21,165 nucleotides of DNA. It comes from an uncultured Collinsella sp. (lineage in GTDB: Bacteria; Actinomycetota; Coriobacteriia; Coriobacteriales; Coriobacteriaceae). Within the stretch, counting starts at the first letter, position 1. Every line of letters begins with the position of its first letter. The notes under the pieces were generated by a model, which saw nothing but the letters and a program-made list of their open reading frames with translations, ran no database searches and was not told where the DNA came from. A program made the position numbers and the translations under genes. The stretch lies in contig CAUBTS010000023.1 in NCBI GenBank assembly GCA_958438955.1, positions 1-21,165 on the forward strand. Direction: 5' to 3'. This document shows, in pieces, positions 15,006 through 21,165 of the stretch.

Positions 15006-16040
15006 CTACCAGATTCCCAGCACGTGCTGCATTCCCAAACTCATGCACGCAATGCCAATCCAGCAGCAAAAGCCCAACGCGATAGGCTTTCCGCCCTTTT
15101 TGACCAGCTCGACGATATCGGTATTAAAGCCAATAGCCGCCATGGCCATCACAATAAAGAACTTCGACAGCTCCTTGATGGGCGCCGTAATGGACGCGGG
15201 AAGCTGAAGCACCGTGGTGATCACGCTCGCCAGCACAAAGAACAGCACGAACATGGGAAACGCTCGTTTAAGCGAGAACGTGCTTTTGGCGTCGCCGCCG
15301 GCCTTGCGCGCCAGATGCATCTGCCAGCATGCGAGAACCAACGTAATGGGAATAATGGCCAGCGTCCTGGTGAGCTTAACCACCGTGGCGCTCTCGAGCA
15401 CATTGGCGCCGGGATGCATGCTGTCCCAGGCACTCGCCGCAGCCGTTACGGACGAGGTGTCGTTGATGGCGGTGCCGGCAAACAGGCCAAAGCCCTCGTT
15501 GGTCAGCCCGAGCATGCCGCCGAGCGTCGGAAACACGAGCGCCGCGATAACGTTAAACAGGAAGATGACCGAAATGGCTTGGGCAATCTCGCGATCGTCG
15601 GCATCGATGACGGGCGCGGTCGCAGCGATGGCCGAACCGCCGCAAATCGACGAGCCCACACCCACAAGCGTCGCAATCTTGCCCGGCACGTTCATAACGC
15701 GGCAGAGCACGAAGGCGATGACAAGCGAGGTCGAGATCGTCGCCACGATAATCGGCAGCGACTGGGCGCCCTTGGACAGAATCTGGGAGAGGTTCATGCC
15801 AAAGCCAAGCAGGATAACCGCGTACTGCAAGACTTTTTTAGACGTATAGGTGACACCGGCGGCGAGCTGTTCGCGGCGATTCTTGGGAAAGACAAGCGCC
15901 AGAACCATGCCAAGGAGGATGGCAAATACCGGACCGCCGACCACCTCAATCTGTTTGCCGAGCAACGTCGCGGGGATGGCGATGATCAGGCAGAACAAGA
16001 CACCCTTCCAGCGCTCGCGTACGATATTTGTCAGTTGCAT
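15006..16040 (-). CDS. YeiH/UPF0324 family membrane protein (putative sulfate exporter family)
   Basis: A polytopic membrane protein of 344 residues, the usual family length, with about ten hydrophobic segments. It shows the family's two re-entrant-like motifs: GVGSSICGGSAIAA (127-140) and GTAINDTSSV (189-198). VLQYAVILLGFGMNL (70-83) and the last segment MAAIGFNTDI are also typical. Databases label the family 'putative sulfate exporter', but the substrate is poorly established, so the label should not be taken as function. ATG 16040 has only a weak ribosome site (AGAAAGAA). A divergent GntR/FCD regulator starts 194 nt away and is the likely controller. The NtrC-like gene lies 266 nt downstream on the same strand. 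Confidence 0.9.
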   Translation of the reverse strand: MQLTNIVRERWKGVLFCLIIAIPATLLGKQIEVVGGPVFAILLGMVLALVFPKNRREQLAAGVTYTSKKVLQYAVILLGFGMNLSQILSKGAQSLPIIVATISTSLVIAFVLCRVMNVPGKIATLVGVGSSICGGSAIAATAPVIDADDREIAQAISVIFLFNVIAALVFPTLGGMLGLTNEGFGLFAGTAINDTSSVTAAASAWDSMHPGANVLESATVVKLTRTLAIIPITLVLACWQMHLARKAGGDAKSTFSLKRAFPMFVLFFVLASVITTVLQLPASITAPIKELSKFFIVMAMAAIGFNTDIVELVKKGGKPIALGFCCWIGIACMSLGMQHVLGIW

Positions 16041-16097
16041 ATGGGATTCTTTCTTTCTATTTCACGTTTGCGACGGCTTATGATACGGCAATATTGA

Positions 16098-16117
16098 GCA
16101 CAGCCTTGTGCAAACAA
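16098..16117. promoter_or_regulatory. Candidate operator in the yeiH-gntR divergent region
   Basis: GCACAGCCTTGTGC (16098-16111) has GCACA/TGTGC symmetry, and TTGTGCAAACAA (16106-16117) has TTGT/ACAA ends like many FCD-type GntR sites. They overlap between the divergent genes. The rest of the 16041-16233 gap holds only weak promoter-like hexamers, such as TTAACA near 16189. Confidence 0.3.
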
Positions 16118-16233
16118 AGACTAAGATGCCGCAATAGTTCTTGGGCAACAGCCGAATTACCCACCGCGGAGAGCTGATTCGCGGCATAATTAACAGCTGA
16201 TATATGAGTGTGATAGAACGGTTGTGAGGCACT

Positions 16234-16935
16234 ATGGAAGAATCGATGCACGTCGGCGAGCAGGAAACGAGCCTGCAGGACCAGTCCTACCACACCATTC
16301 GACGCAAAATCGTCTACCTGGACTACAAGCCGGGCGAAAAGCTAGGCGTCAAGCAGCTTTGCGACGACCTGGATATGGGGCGCACCCCTGTGCGCGAGGC
16401 ACTGGTGCGCCTGGCGCAAGAGGGCCTGGTGCGCACCGTGCCCCAAAGCGGCACCTATGTCTCGCCCATCAACCTCACCTTTGCCGAGAGCGCCTGCTAC
16501 ATTCGCGAACACCTGGAAAAACAGGTGATTGTGGAGTGCTGCGCCCGTGCCACCTCGGCAGGCATCGAGCAGCTCGACCGAGCCATCGCGCTGCAGGAAA
16601 AGGCCATGGCCGAAGAGGATCGCATCGGATTCTTTTTAAGCGACAACCTCATGCACCGCATGATCTTTAGCATCGCGTGCCGCAGCACCGTGTGGTCGTG
16701 GCTCGAGGCGACCAATGCCGACCTGGAGCGCTTCCGCTGGCTGCGCGCCGCCACGCAGAGGCTCGACAATCAGGAGATTGTTAACGAGCACAAGCAAATC
16801 CGCCGCGCCATCGCCGGCCGCGACCCCATCGAGGCGAGCTTTTTGGTCAGCAAGCACCTGCATATGATGTTCCGCAACCAGACCGAGGTCCTGGACCAAT
16901 ATCCCAAGTACTTCGAGACCAGCAAGCTCCGCTAA
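16234..16935 (+). CDS. GntR family regulator, FadR/FCD type
   Basis: A protein of 233 residues. A GntR winged helix (about 12-80) is plain: YHTIRRKIVYLDYKPGEKLG, then the helix-turn-helix with MGRTPVREALVRLAQEGLV (48-66) and the wing QSGTYVSP. The C-terminal FCD helical bundle (about 85-215) has the metal/ligand-site pattern SDNLMHRMI (136-144), NEHKQIRRAI and SKHLHMM. FCD regulators sense small organic acids or similar ligands, often with a bound metal, and control neighbouring transport or catabolic genes. Its divergent position beside yeiH points to that gene as a target. ATG 16234 follows GAGG at 5 nt. A hairpin of the GGACAG family begins inside its stop codon and may end the transcript. 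Confidence 0.92.
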   Translation: MEESMHVGEQETSLQDQSYHTIRRKIVYLDYKPGEKLGVKQLCDDLDMGRTPVREALVRLAQEGLVRTVPQSGTYVSPINLTFAESACYIREHLEKQVIVECCARATSAGIEQLDRAIALQEKAMAEEDRIGFFLSDNLMHRMIFSIACRSTVWSWLEATNADLERFRWLRAATQRLDNQEIVNEHKQIRRAIAGRDPIEASFLVSKHLHMMFRNQTEVLDQYPKYFETSKLR

Positions 16936-16984
16936 CCTGCCAAAAGAGGACAGGTTTATTTTGGCAGGTTTTATCTGGGCAAAT
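16934..16984 (+). repeat. GGACAG-type hairpin, copy 2, with conserved flank
   Basis: AACCTGCCAAAA (16934-16945) pairs perfectly with TTTTGGCAGGTT (16959-16970) around a loop with GAGGACAGG. It overlaps the gntR stop and is followed by TTATC. The reverse complement of the last 33 nt or so, including the flank to about 16983, is repeated exactly near 21023-21055. Confidence 0.8.
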
Positions 16985-16989
16985 GCAAC

Positions 16990-17023
16990 AAGGCCCGGCT
17001 CCGCCGCAACGGAGCCGGGCCTT
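16990..17023. terminator. Terminator between gntR and glmS
   Basis: AAGGCCCGGCTCC (16990-17002) pairs perfectly with GGAGCCGGGCCTT (17011-17023). On the minus strand it is followed by GTTGCATTTGCC. It lies 26 nt after the glmS stop and probably ends glmS. Confidence 0.75.
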
Positions 17024-17048
17024 GGTCGGCAGAACGGCGGAACAACAA

Positions 17049-18896
17049 TTACTCGACAGTAACGCTTTTCGCCAGGTTACGAGGTTGGTCAACGTCGCAA
17101 CCGCGCAGGATGGCCACCTCGCGGGCGAGCAGCTGCAGCGGAACGCTCGCCGTGATGGGGCTGAACACGTCACGGACGGACGGCACGCGAATGATGCAGT
17201 CGGCAATCTTGTTGATTTCCTCATCGCCCTCGGTAGCAACGACGATGACCTTGGCGCCGCGAGCCTTGCACTCCATGAGGTTCGACACCGTCTTATCGTA
17301 TGTTGCGCTCTTGGTTGCCACCGCGATGACAGGGAAACCCGGATCGATCAGCGCGATGGGGCCGTGCTTCATCTCACCGGCGGCATATGCCTCGGCATGC
17401 AGGTAGCTGACCTCCTTGAGCTTAAGCGCGCCCTCATAAGAAATGGCGGCGCCCATGCCGCGACCCACGAACAGCGCGGACTGTGCGTCCTTGCACACAA
17501 GCGCGGCCTCGTGCACGGCCTCGGTCTGCGTATCCAGGATCCACTGGATCTGCTCGGCCGTATCGGAAAGCTCGCGGAACAGCATGCGCGTCTGCTTGGT
17601 GGTCAAGCGGTACTTGACCTGCGCCAGCAGCAAGGCCAAAAGCGTGAGGCTCACGACCTGACCGATGAAGCTCTTAGTCGAGGCGACTGCAATCTCCTTG
17701 TTGGCCTTGGTGTAGATGACGCCGTCGCTTTCGCGCGCCACCGGGCTGCCCACCACGTTGGTGATGCCAAAGACCTTGGCGCCCTTGATGCGCGCATCGC
17801 GAATGGCGGCAAGGGTGTCGGCCGTCTCGCCCGATTGGGACACGGCCACGACGAGCGTCGTCGGCGTGATGATGGGGTTGCGGTAGCGGAACTCGCTAGC
17901 CGCCTCAACCTCGGTAGGAATACGAGCCCAGCCCTCAATAAGGTTCTTGGCGATGAGTCCGGCGTGGTAGCTGGTGCCGCAGGCAATCACATATACGCGG
18001 TCGATATCGTTGAGTTCCTCGAGCGAAAGGCCCAGCTCGTCGATATCGAGCTCACCGGCAGGGGTCATGCGGCCCACCAGCGTGTCGCGCACCACGCGCG
18101 GCTGCTCGTGAATCTCCTTGAGCATAAAGTCGGGATAACCGCCCTTTTCGGCCATGTCCAGGTCCCAGTCGATATGGGTGATTTTGGGCTCAATCACATT
18201 GCCGGCCTCGTCGGTATACTCGACGCCTGCGGGCGTGAGCTTGGCAAACTGACCATCTTCGAGCACCACGACATCGCGGGTGGCATCGATAAGCGCGATC
18301 ACATCGGAGGCAACGTAGGAGCCGATCTCGCCCACGCCGACCACAATCGGGGAGTCCTTGCGGGCAACGGCGATCACGCCAGGTTCGTCGGCGCACACGG
18401 CGGCCAGGCCATAGGCGCCCACCACGTGGGTGCAGGCCTCGCGCACGGAAGCCATCAGGTCGCGCGTCTCGGCATAGGCCTCTTCGATCAAGTGCGCGAA
18501 AACTTCGGTATCGGTCTCGCTCTTAAAGTGATGGCCGCGGCCCTCCAGCTCTTCGCGCAGCTCGGCGAAGTTCTCGATGATGCCGTTGTGGACGATGGCG
18601 ATGCGACCATCGCAGCTGGTGTGGGGATGGGCGTTGACAACGGAAGGCTTGCCGTGAGTGGCCCAGCGGGTATGGCCGATACCGCAGGTAGCGTCGCTGT
18701 CGATATTGGAAAGCTCGCTCTCCAGGCCCGCAACCTTACCCACGCGGCGGATGACGTCGAGGTGAGCCGCGGCGCCCTCACCCACCTCGAGCGCGACGCC
18801 CGAGGAGTCATAACCGCGATATTCCATACGCTTAAGGCCCGTGACCAGAATGTTCTTTGCAATATCAGAGCCGGTGTAGCCGACAATTCCGCACAT
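17049..18896 (-). CDS. glmS: Glutamine-fructose-6-phosphate aminotransferase (isomerizing)
   Basis: A protein of 615 residues, close to the E. coli enzyme in length. It makes glucosamine-6-phosphate from fructose-6-phosphate and glutamine, the entry to UDP-GlcNAc and the cell wall. MCGIVGYTG gives the N-terminal nucleophile C2; YRGYDSSGVA and HTRWATHGKP belong to the glutaminase domain (about 1-240). Two SIS domains follow (CGTSYHAGLIAKNLIE, SQSGETADTLAAIRDA, ASTKSF, HAEAYAAGEMKHGPIALID). It ends DQPRNLAKSVTVE with the usual C-terminal lysine K610. ATG 18896 is fixed by the mature C2 and has AAGGGA upstream. No glmS ribozyme is seen in its short leader. It stands alone; a cluster of TGGTAT half-sites lies upstream. 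Confidence 0.97.
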   Translation of the reverse strand: MCGIVGYTGSDIAKNILVTGLKRMEYRGYDSSGVALEVGEGAAAHLDVIRRVGKVAGLESELSNIDSDATCGIGHTRWATHGKPSVVNAHPHTSCDGRIAIVHNGIIENFAELREELEGRGHHFKSETDTEVFAHLIEEAYAETRDLMASVREACTHVVGAYGLAAVCADEPGVIAVARKDSPIVVGVGEIGSYVASDVIALIDATRDVVVLEDGQFAKLTPAGVEYTDEAGNVIEPKITHIDWDLDMAEKGGYPDFMLKEIHEQPRVVRDTLVGRMTPAGELDIDELGLSLEELNDIDRVYVIACGTSYHAGLIAKNLIEGWARIPTEVEAASEFRYRNPIITPTTLVVAVSQSGETADTLAAIRDARIKGAKVFGITNVVGSPVARESDGVIYTKANKEIAVASTKSFIGQVVSLTLLALLLAQVKYRLTTKQTRMLFRELSDTAEQIQWILDTQTEAVHEAALVCKDAQSALFVGRGMGAAISYEGALKLKEVSYLHAEAYAAGEMKHGPIALIDPGFPVIAVATKSATYDKTVSNLMECKARGAKVIVVATEGDEEINKIADCIIRVPSVRDVFSPITASVPLQLLAREVAILRGCDVDQPRNLAKSVTVE

Positions 18897-18955
18897 AGGA
18901 TAAATCCCTTCGCTCGCGTGACTGCAAAACGCCCACGCACGACGGGCGCTGAGAC

Positions 18956-18985
18956 GTATAACGTCCGAGTATTGTACTCACACAA
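18956..18985 (-). promoter_or_regulatory. Candidate glmS promoter
   Basis: On the minus strand TTGTGT (18980-18985), 18 nt, TTATAC (18956-18961). A palindrome GAGTA-TTG-TACTC (18967-18979) fills most of the spacer and may be an operator. TACAAT at 18971-18976 is an alternative -10. Confidence 0.45.
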
Positions 18986-18997
18986 ACGCAAGCTGAT

Positions 18998-19031
18998 ATA
19001 CCAGAAGTGGTATCTTAAACTGGATACCACT
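18998..19031. promoter_or_regulatory. Cluster of TGGTAT half-sites upstream of glmS
   Basis: AGTGGTATC (19006-19014) and GATACCACT (19023-19031) are exact inverted repeats 8 nt apart. ATACCA (18998-19003) forms a second inverted pair with TGGTAT (19008-19013). The three half-sites lie just upstream of the glmS promoter candidate. Confidence 0.5.
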
Positions 19032-19046
19032 CGATGCACACACCCT

Positions 19047-19082
19047 ACCACCACAACGGTGACAGGCACCTTTGCGGTGGTT
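19047..19082 (+). repeat. GGACAG-type hairpin, copy 3 (GTGACAGG variant)
   Basis: ACCACCACAACGGTG pairs with CACCTTTGCGGTGGT apart from two mismatches, around a loop with GACAGG. It ends 10 nt from the stop of the permease gene. Its outer arms resemble copy 4 at 20735. Confidence 0.65.
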
Positions 19083-19091
19083 GGCACTCCC

Positions 19092-19739
19092 CTAGGGACG
19101 CAGGCGGCGTTCGAGCCGATTGCCCAGGGCCGTGAGGGCCATAACAATGACGTAGTAGATCACGGCCACCACTAAAAACGGTTCAAAGGCTCGATAGGTG
19201 AGCGCCTGCACGCTCTGGGCGGCGCGCATCATATCCATCAGGCCGATGGTTGCCACCAGCGAGGAGCTCTTGAGGACCGTGATCACTTCGTTGACCAGAG
19301 CAGGGGCAATCGAGCGCATCGCCTGCGGAACGATGATCTTGCGCATCATGGGAACATAACGAAGCCCGATGGCCCGAGCGGCATCGTACTGCCCCCGGTC
19401 AACGCCCTCGATACCACCGCGCACCGTCTCGGACACCGTCGCTGAGCCGTTGAGCCCCAGTGTAATGGCACCGGCGGCAAACATCGAAATTTTGAAGCCC
19501 GTGAGCTGCGGCGTCGCAAAGTACGCCAAAAAAAGTAACACGATGAGCGGCACGCCGCGAAAGATAGAGGTGTAGAAGTTGAGCACCGCACGCAATGGGC
19601 GACAGGGCAAAACCTTGAGCACGGCAATGAGAAAGCCCAGGACGAGTGCTATGGCCAGCGCGGCGGCCGTCACCTGACAGGTCACGACCAGGCCGCTCAT
19701 AAACATCGGTATATATGGTTCTAGCAGTTCAAACTTCAT
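19092..19739 (-). CDS. Polar amino-acid ABC transporter permease
   Basis: A membrane protein of 215 residues of the His/Glu/Gln/Arg permease type. The N-terminus (MKFELLEPYIPMFMSGLVVT) and FYTSIFRGVPLIVLLFLAYF are typical, and the cytoplasmic EAA-type loop YDAARAIGLRYVPMMRKIIV with PQAMRSIAP, which docks the ATPase, is complete. About five membrane segments are visible. It should form the channel of an importer with the binding protein encoded 33 nt upstream. ATG 19739 is preferred because AAGGG lies 7 nt before it; ATG 19745 would leave only one base. No ATPase gene follows: the next gene is glmS, so the energising subunit must be encoded elsewhere. Confidence 0.92.
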   Translation of the reverse strand: MKFELLEPYIPMFMSGLVVTCQVTAAALAIALVLGFLIAVLKVLPCRPLRAVLNFYTSIFRGVPLIVLLFLAYFATPQLTGFKISMFAAGAITLGLNGSATVSETVRGGIEGVDRGQYDAARAIGLRYVPMMRKIIVPQAMRSIAPALVNEVITVLKSSSLVATIGLMDMMRAAQSVQALTYRAFEPFLVVAVIYYVIVMALTALGNRLERRLRP

Positions 19740-19772
19740 CAGCATGCCCTTGGCGCGCGCCTCACCGGCTCG

Positions 19773-20654
19773 CTATTTTCCGGCAACCGTCGACGTACCG
19801 GAAGCGGAATAGTCGCCGTTCCACATGAAGTCGGCGCCCACATACTGCTTGATGCAGTCATCGATGGTGCCGTCCTCGAGCATCTCGCCGATGCATTCGT
19901 CAAGCGCCGCGACAAATCCGGCACCCTTCTTGGCCATCAGGCGGTACACGCCCACGTGATCGCTCGCCTCGGAGCGATCGAGCAGGCCCAGCACCAGGCC
20001 CTCATTCGCATCGCGCATGGACTGGCCCTCGGCGCCGTCACACAGGTAGGCATCGATGCGCCCGGCGAGCACCTCTTGCAGGCACTGGTCGCCACCGTCG
20101 TACGTGTGAATATCAGCATCGGGCATGACCTTGGCGATGAACTTGTTCTGCACGGTACCGGTGGTGCAGGCGATAGACTTGCCGGCGAGGTCCTCAACGC
20201 GCTTGACGGGATCGCCGCCGAGCGTGAGAACGCCCACAAGCGGCTGATAGTAGCCGCGCGTGAAGTCATAGGTCTGCTCGCGCTCTTCGTTGGAGCTCAT
20301 CGCCATGGTAAAGGCCTTGTCATCGCTCTGCACCGATGCAAGCGTGGCGGCAAAGTCCTGCGGCTCAAAGTCGTAAGAAAAGCCCAAGCGCGAGGCCATC
20401 TCGTCAGCGATAGCGATGTCCAGGCCGACAACCTTCTGCTTGCCGTCCGACTGCGTCTCCAGATAGCGATAGGGCGCAAAGGCATCGTCGCCCACAAAGG
20501 TGAGCTTGGCGCCCTTGATATCGTCGCCCGCAACCGCAGCAGAACCAGCGGCAGAGCCCTTGTCAGCGCCACTGCCAGCGCAACCGCTCGCCGCAACCAT
20601 TGCAGCACCGGCGATCAAACCCAGGAAATCACGACGAGAAACAGCGCGAGTCAT
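19773..20654 (-). CDS. Amino-acid ABC transporter substrate-binding lipoprotein (Tat-type)
   Basis: A protein of 293 residues. MTRAVSRRDFLGLIAGAAMV carries a twin-arginine motif (SRRDFLG, R7-R8), and the signal ends in AASGC with lipidated C25: a Tat-exported lipoprotein. A Gly/Ser/Ala linker follows, then a family-3 solute-binding domain (about 50-275): FAPYRYLE, VGLDIAIADEMASRLGFSYD, MAMSSNEEREQTYDFTRGYY, LAGKSIACTTGTVQNKF, AGRIDAYLCDG. The frame YDFT-x-GYY and the VGTDI-like VGLDI are classic for amino-acid binders; which amino acid is not evident. ATG 20654 follows AAAGG at 8 nt; TTG 20669 is less likely. First gene of a two-gene operon with the permease. TACAAT at 20691-20696 on this strand is the likely -10. 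Confidence 0.92.
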   Translation of the reverse strand: MTRAVSRRDFLGLIAGAAMVAASGCAGSGADKGSAAGSAAVAGDDIKGAKLTFVGDDAFAPYRYLETQSDGKQKVVGLDIAIADEMASRLGFSYDFEPQDFAATLASVQSDDKAFTMAMSSNEEREQTYDFTRGYYQPLVGVLTLGGDPVKRVEDLAGKSIACTTGTVQNKFIAKVMPDADIHTYDGGDQCLQEVLAGRIDAYLCDGAEGQSMRDANEGLVLGLLDRSEASDHVGVYRLMAKKGAGFVAALDECIGEMLEDGTIDDCIKQYVGADFMWNGDYSASGTSTVAGK

Positions 20655-20690
20655 ACCAAAGCCTTTCAATCTACGTTCAAAGCGGCTTCT

Positions 20691-20696
20691 ATTGTA
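20691..20696 (-). promoter_or_regulatory. -10 element of the binding-protein operon
   Basis: TACAAT on the minus strand, 36 nt before the start codon; no convincing -35 is visible. Confidence 0.4.
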
Positions 20697-20734
20697 GACA
20701 CTCCACTGTTTAGCGAGCAGCCCAGCTGCGGCAA

Positions 20735-20771
20735 AACCACCACAAAGGGGACAGGCACCTTTGTGGTGGTT
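20735..20771 (+). repeat. GGACAG-type hairpin, copy 4
   Basis: AACCACCACAAAGG (20735-20748) pairs perfectly with CCTTTGTGGTGGTT (20758-20771); the loop contains GGACAGGCA. It lies upstream of the binding-protein promoter. Confidence 0.8.
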
Positions 20772-20801
20772 CGGGTGTCTGACAACAAGCTCCGCCGAAA
20801 C

Positions 20802-20858
20802 GTCTCAATCTGTAACATCTGAGGCGCCGAAAGAGGGTTTGCTGTTACAGATCGAGAT
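20802..20858. repeat. Fixed-arm hairpin, unit 1
   Basis: GTCTCAATCTGTAACA (20802-20817) pairs with TGTTACAGATCGAGAT (20843-20858), apart from one A-C mismatch and a terminal G-T. The loop is 25 nt (20818-20842). The same arms recur in unit 2. Confidence 0.8.
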
Positions 20859-20880
20859 TTTCCGCCCGGCACCGGCGATC

Positions 20881-20939
20881 TGTCTCAATCTGTAACAGGT
20901 AGGTCTTGTTTTGTCGTCCAGATGTTACAGATCGAGACA
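20881..20939. repeat. Fixed-arm hairpin, unit 2
   Basis: TGTCTCAATCTGTAACA (20881-20897) pairs with TGTTACAGATCGAGACA (20923-20939) with the same single A-C mismatch. The loop is again exactly 25 nt (20898-20922) but unrelated to loop 1. The two units are 22 nt apart. Confidence 0.8.
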
Positions 20940-20960
20940 ATTGAAGGGCCAGGCAACGCG

Positions 20961-21005
20961 ACCGCCGCAAAGGAGGCAGTGCGCTGCGCCACCCTTGCGG
21001 TGGTT
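20961..21005. repeat. Degenerate hairpin with similar outer arms
   Basis: ACCGCCGCAA (20961-20970) pairs with TTGCGGTGGT (20996-21005) with one G-T pair. The arms resemble those of copies 3 and 4, but the interior (GGCAGTGCGCTGCGCC) has diverged. It is probably a decayed family member. Confidence 0.5.
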
Positions 21006-21022
21006 TGGTCTGGACTCCGGTG

Positions 21023-21074
21023 TTTGCCCAGATAAAACCTGCCAAAATAAACCTGCCCCTAATTGGTAGGTTTT
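21023..21074 (-). repeat. GGACAG-type hairpin, copy 5 (GGGGCAGG variant)
   Basis: AAAACCTGCCAA (21034-21045) pairs with TTGGTAGGTTTT (21063-21074), one G-T pair. Bases 21023-21055 are identical to the reverse complement of the gntR-glmS copy. The right arm runs into the -35 box of the next gene. Confidence 0.75.
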
Positions 21075-21103
21075 GACACCCCGGGAACGGGCGATGCTAC
21101 AAT
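21073..21103 (+). promoter_or_regulatory. Promoter of the LacI-like gene
   Basis: TTGACA (21073-21078) and TACAAT (21098-21103) are near-consensus but 19 nt apart, longer than the optimal 17, which suggests a weak or regulated promoter. The -35 overlaps the end of the repeat hairpin. Confidence 0.6.
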
Positions 21104-21114
21104 CTGACTCGTAC

Positions 21115-21128
21115 TTGAAACGCATCAA
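21115..21128. promoter_or_regulatory. Possible LacI-type operator
   Basis: TTGAAACGCATCAA has TTGA/TCAA ends and a central CG, as in many LacI-family sites, and lies between the promoter and the start codon. An autoregulatory site is inference. Confidence 0.3.
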
Positions 21129-21138
21129 AGGGGCCGCT

Positions 21139-21165
21139 ATGGCAAAGGTAAAAATCAGCGACGTC
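21139..21165 (+). CDS. Probable LacI-family regulator, only the first 9 codons
   Basis: ATG 21139 follows AAAGGGG by 6 nt, and the window ends after MAKVKISDV. This is the typical opening of LacI/PurR-type regulators, where it leads into the DNA-binding helix-turn-helix (usually continuing AxxAGVS). A promoter with TTGACA and TACAAT and a possible TTGA...TCAA operator lie upstream, which fits an autoregulated gene. Nine residues are too few to be certain. Confidence 0.6.

Noticed and set aside
18897..18960. glmS ribozyme
   Set aside because: The leader is too short (about 55 nt from the likely start point) and shows no ribozyme-like core.
20802..20939. CRISPR-like array
   Set aside because: Repeats are only 16-17 nt and alternate in orientation, there are just four, and no cas gene is in the window. 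Treated as paired hairpins.

Overview
This window looks like a chromosomal segment of a high-GC gut actinobacterium of the class Coriobacteriia, most likely Collinsella or a close relative. I infer this from the base composition, the AGGAGG-type ribosome binding sites with frequent GTG and TTG starts, and the look of the proteins. I could not search a database, so the genus is an impression. There are no rRNA, tRNA, CRISPR or complete insertion-sequence features.

Layout. 1-521: 3' end of a lemA gene, its terminator, then a 125-nt near-palindrome. 852-1904 (-): branched-chain aminotransferase ilvE. 2239-5427 (+): a three-gene signalling locus with an XRE-like regulator, a transmembrane Ser/Thr kinase with a degenerate glycine loop, and a lipoprotein with two divergent PASTA-like repeats. 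The kinase and lipoprotein genes each have the same 17-bp palindrome 60-70 nt upstream. 5584-6222 (-): DedA membrane protein. 6446-7150 (+): serine acetyltransferase cysE. 7259-11500 (-): a compact operon of a MarR regulator and two ABC half-transporters forming a heterodimeric exporter with one degenerate ATP site. 11682-11972 (-): small unknown protein. 12268-12789 (+): nitroreductase. 12863-13438 (-): unknown single-span membrane protein. 13522-14739 (-): an NtrC-like regulator that has lost its ATPase and sigma-54 contact motifs. 15006-16040 (-): YeiH-family membrane protein, divergent from a GntR/FCD regulator (16234-16935, +). 17049-18896 (-): glmS. 19092-20654 (-): a polar amino-acid ABC permease and a Tat-type substrate-binding lipoprotein with no ATPase gene beside them. 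21139 to the end (+): first codons of a probable LacI-family regulator.

The intergenic DNA is unusually structured. At least five short hairpins share a GGACAG or GGGCAG core but have different, internally complementary arms, and three of them sit on or beside stop codons. Two of these carry an identical 33-nt block in opposite orientation about 4 kb apart. Upstream of the LacI-like gene are two consecutive hairpins (20802-20939) with the same 16-17 nt arms and unrelated loops of exactly 25 nt each.

The best candidates for something little described are the regulator-kinase-lipoprotein locus with its shared operator, the paired fixed-arm/variable-loop hairpins, and the degenerate enhancer-binding-type regulator.
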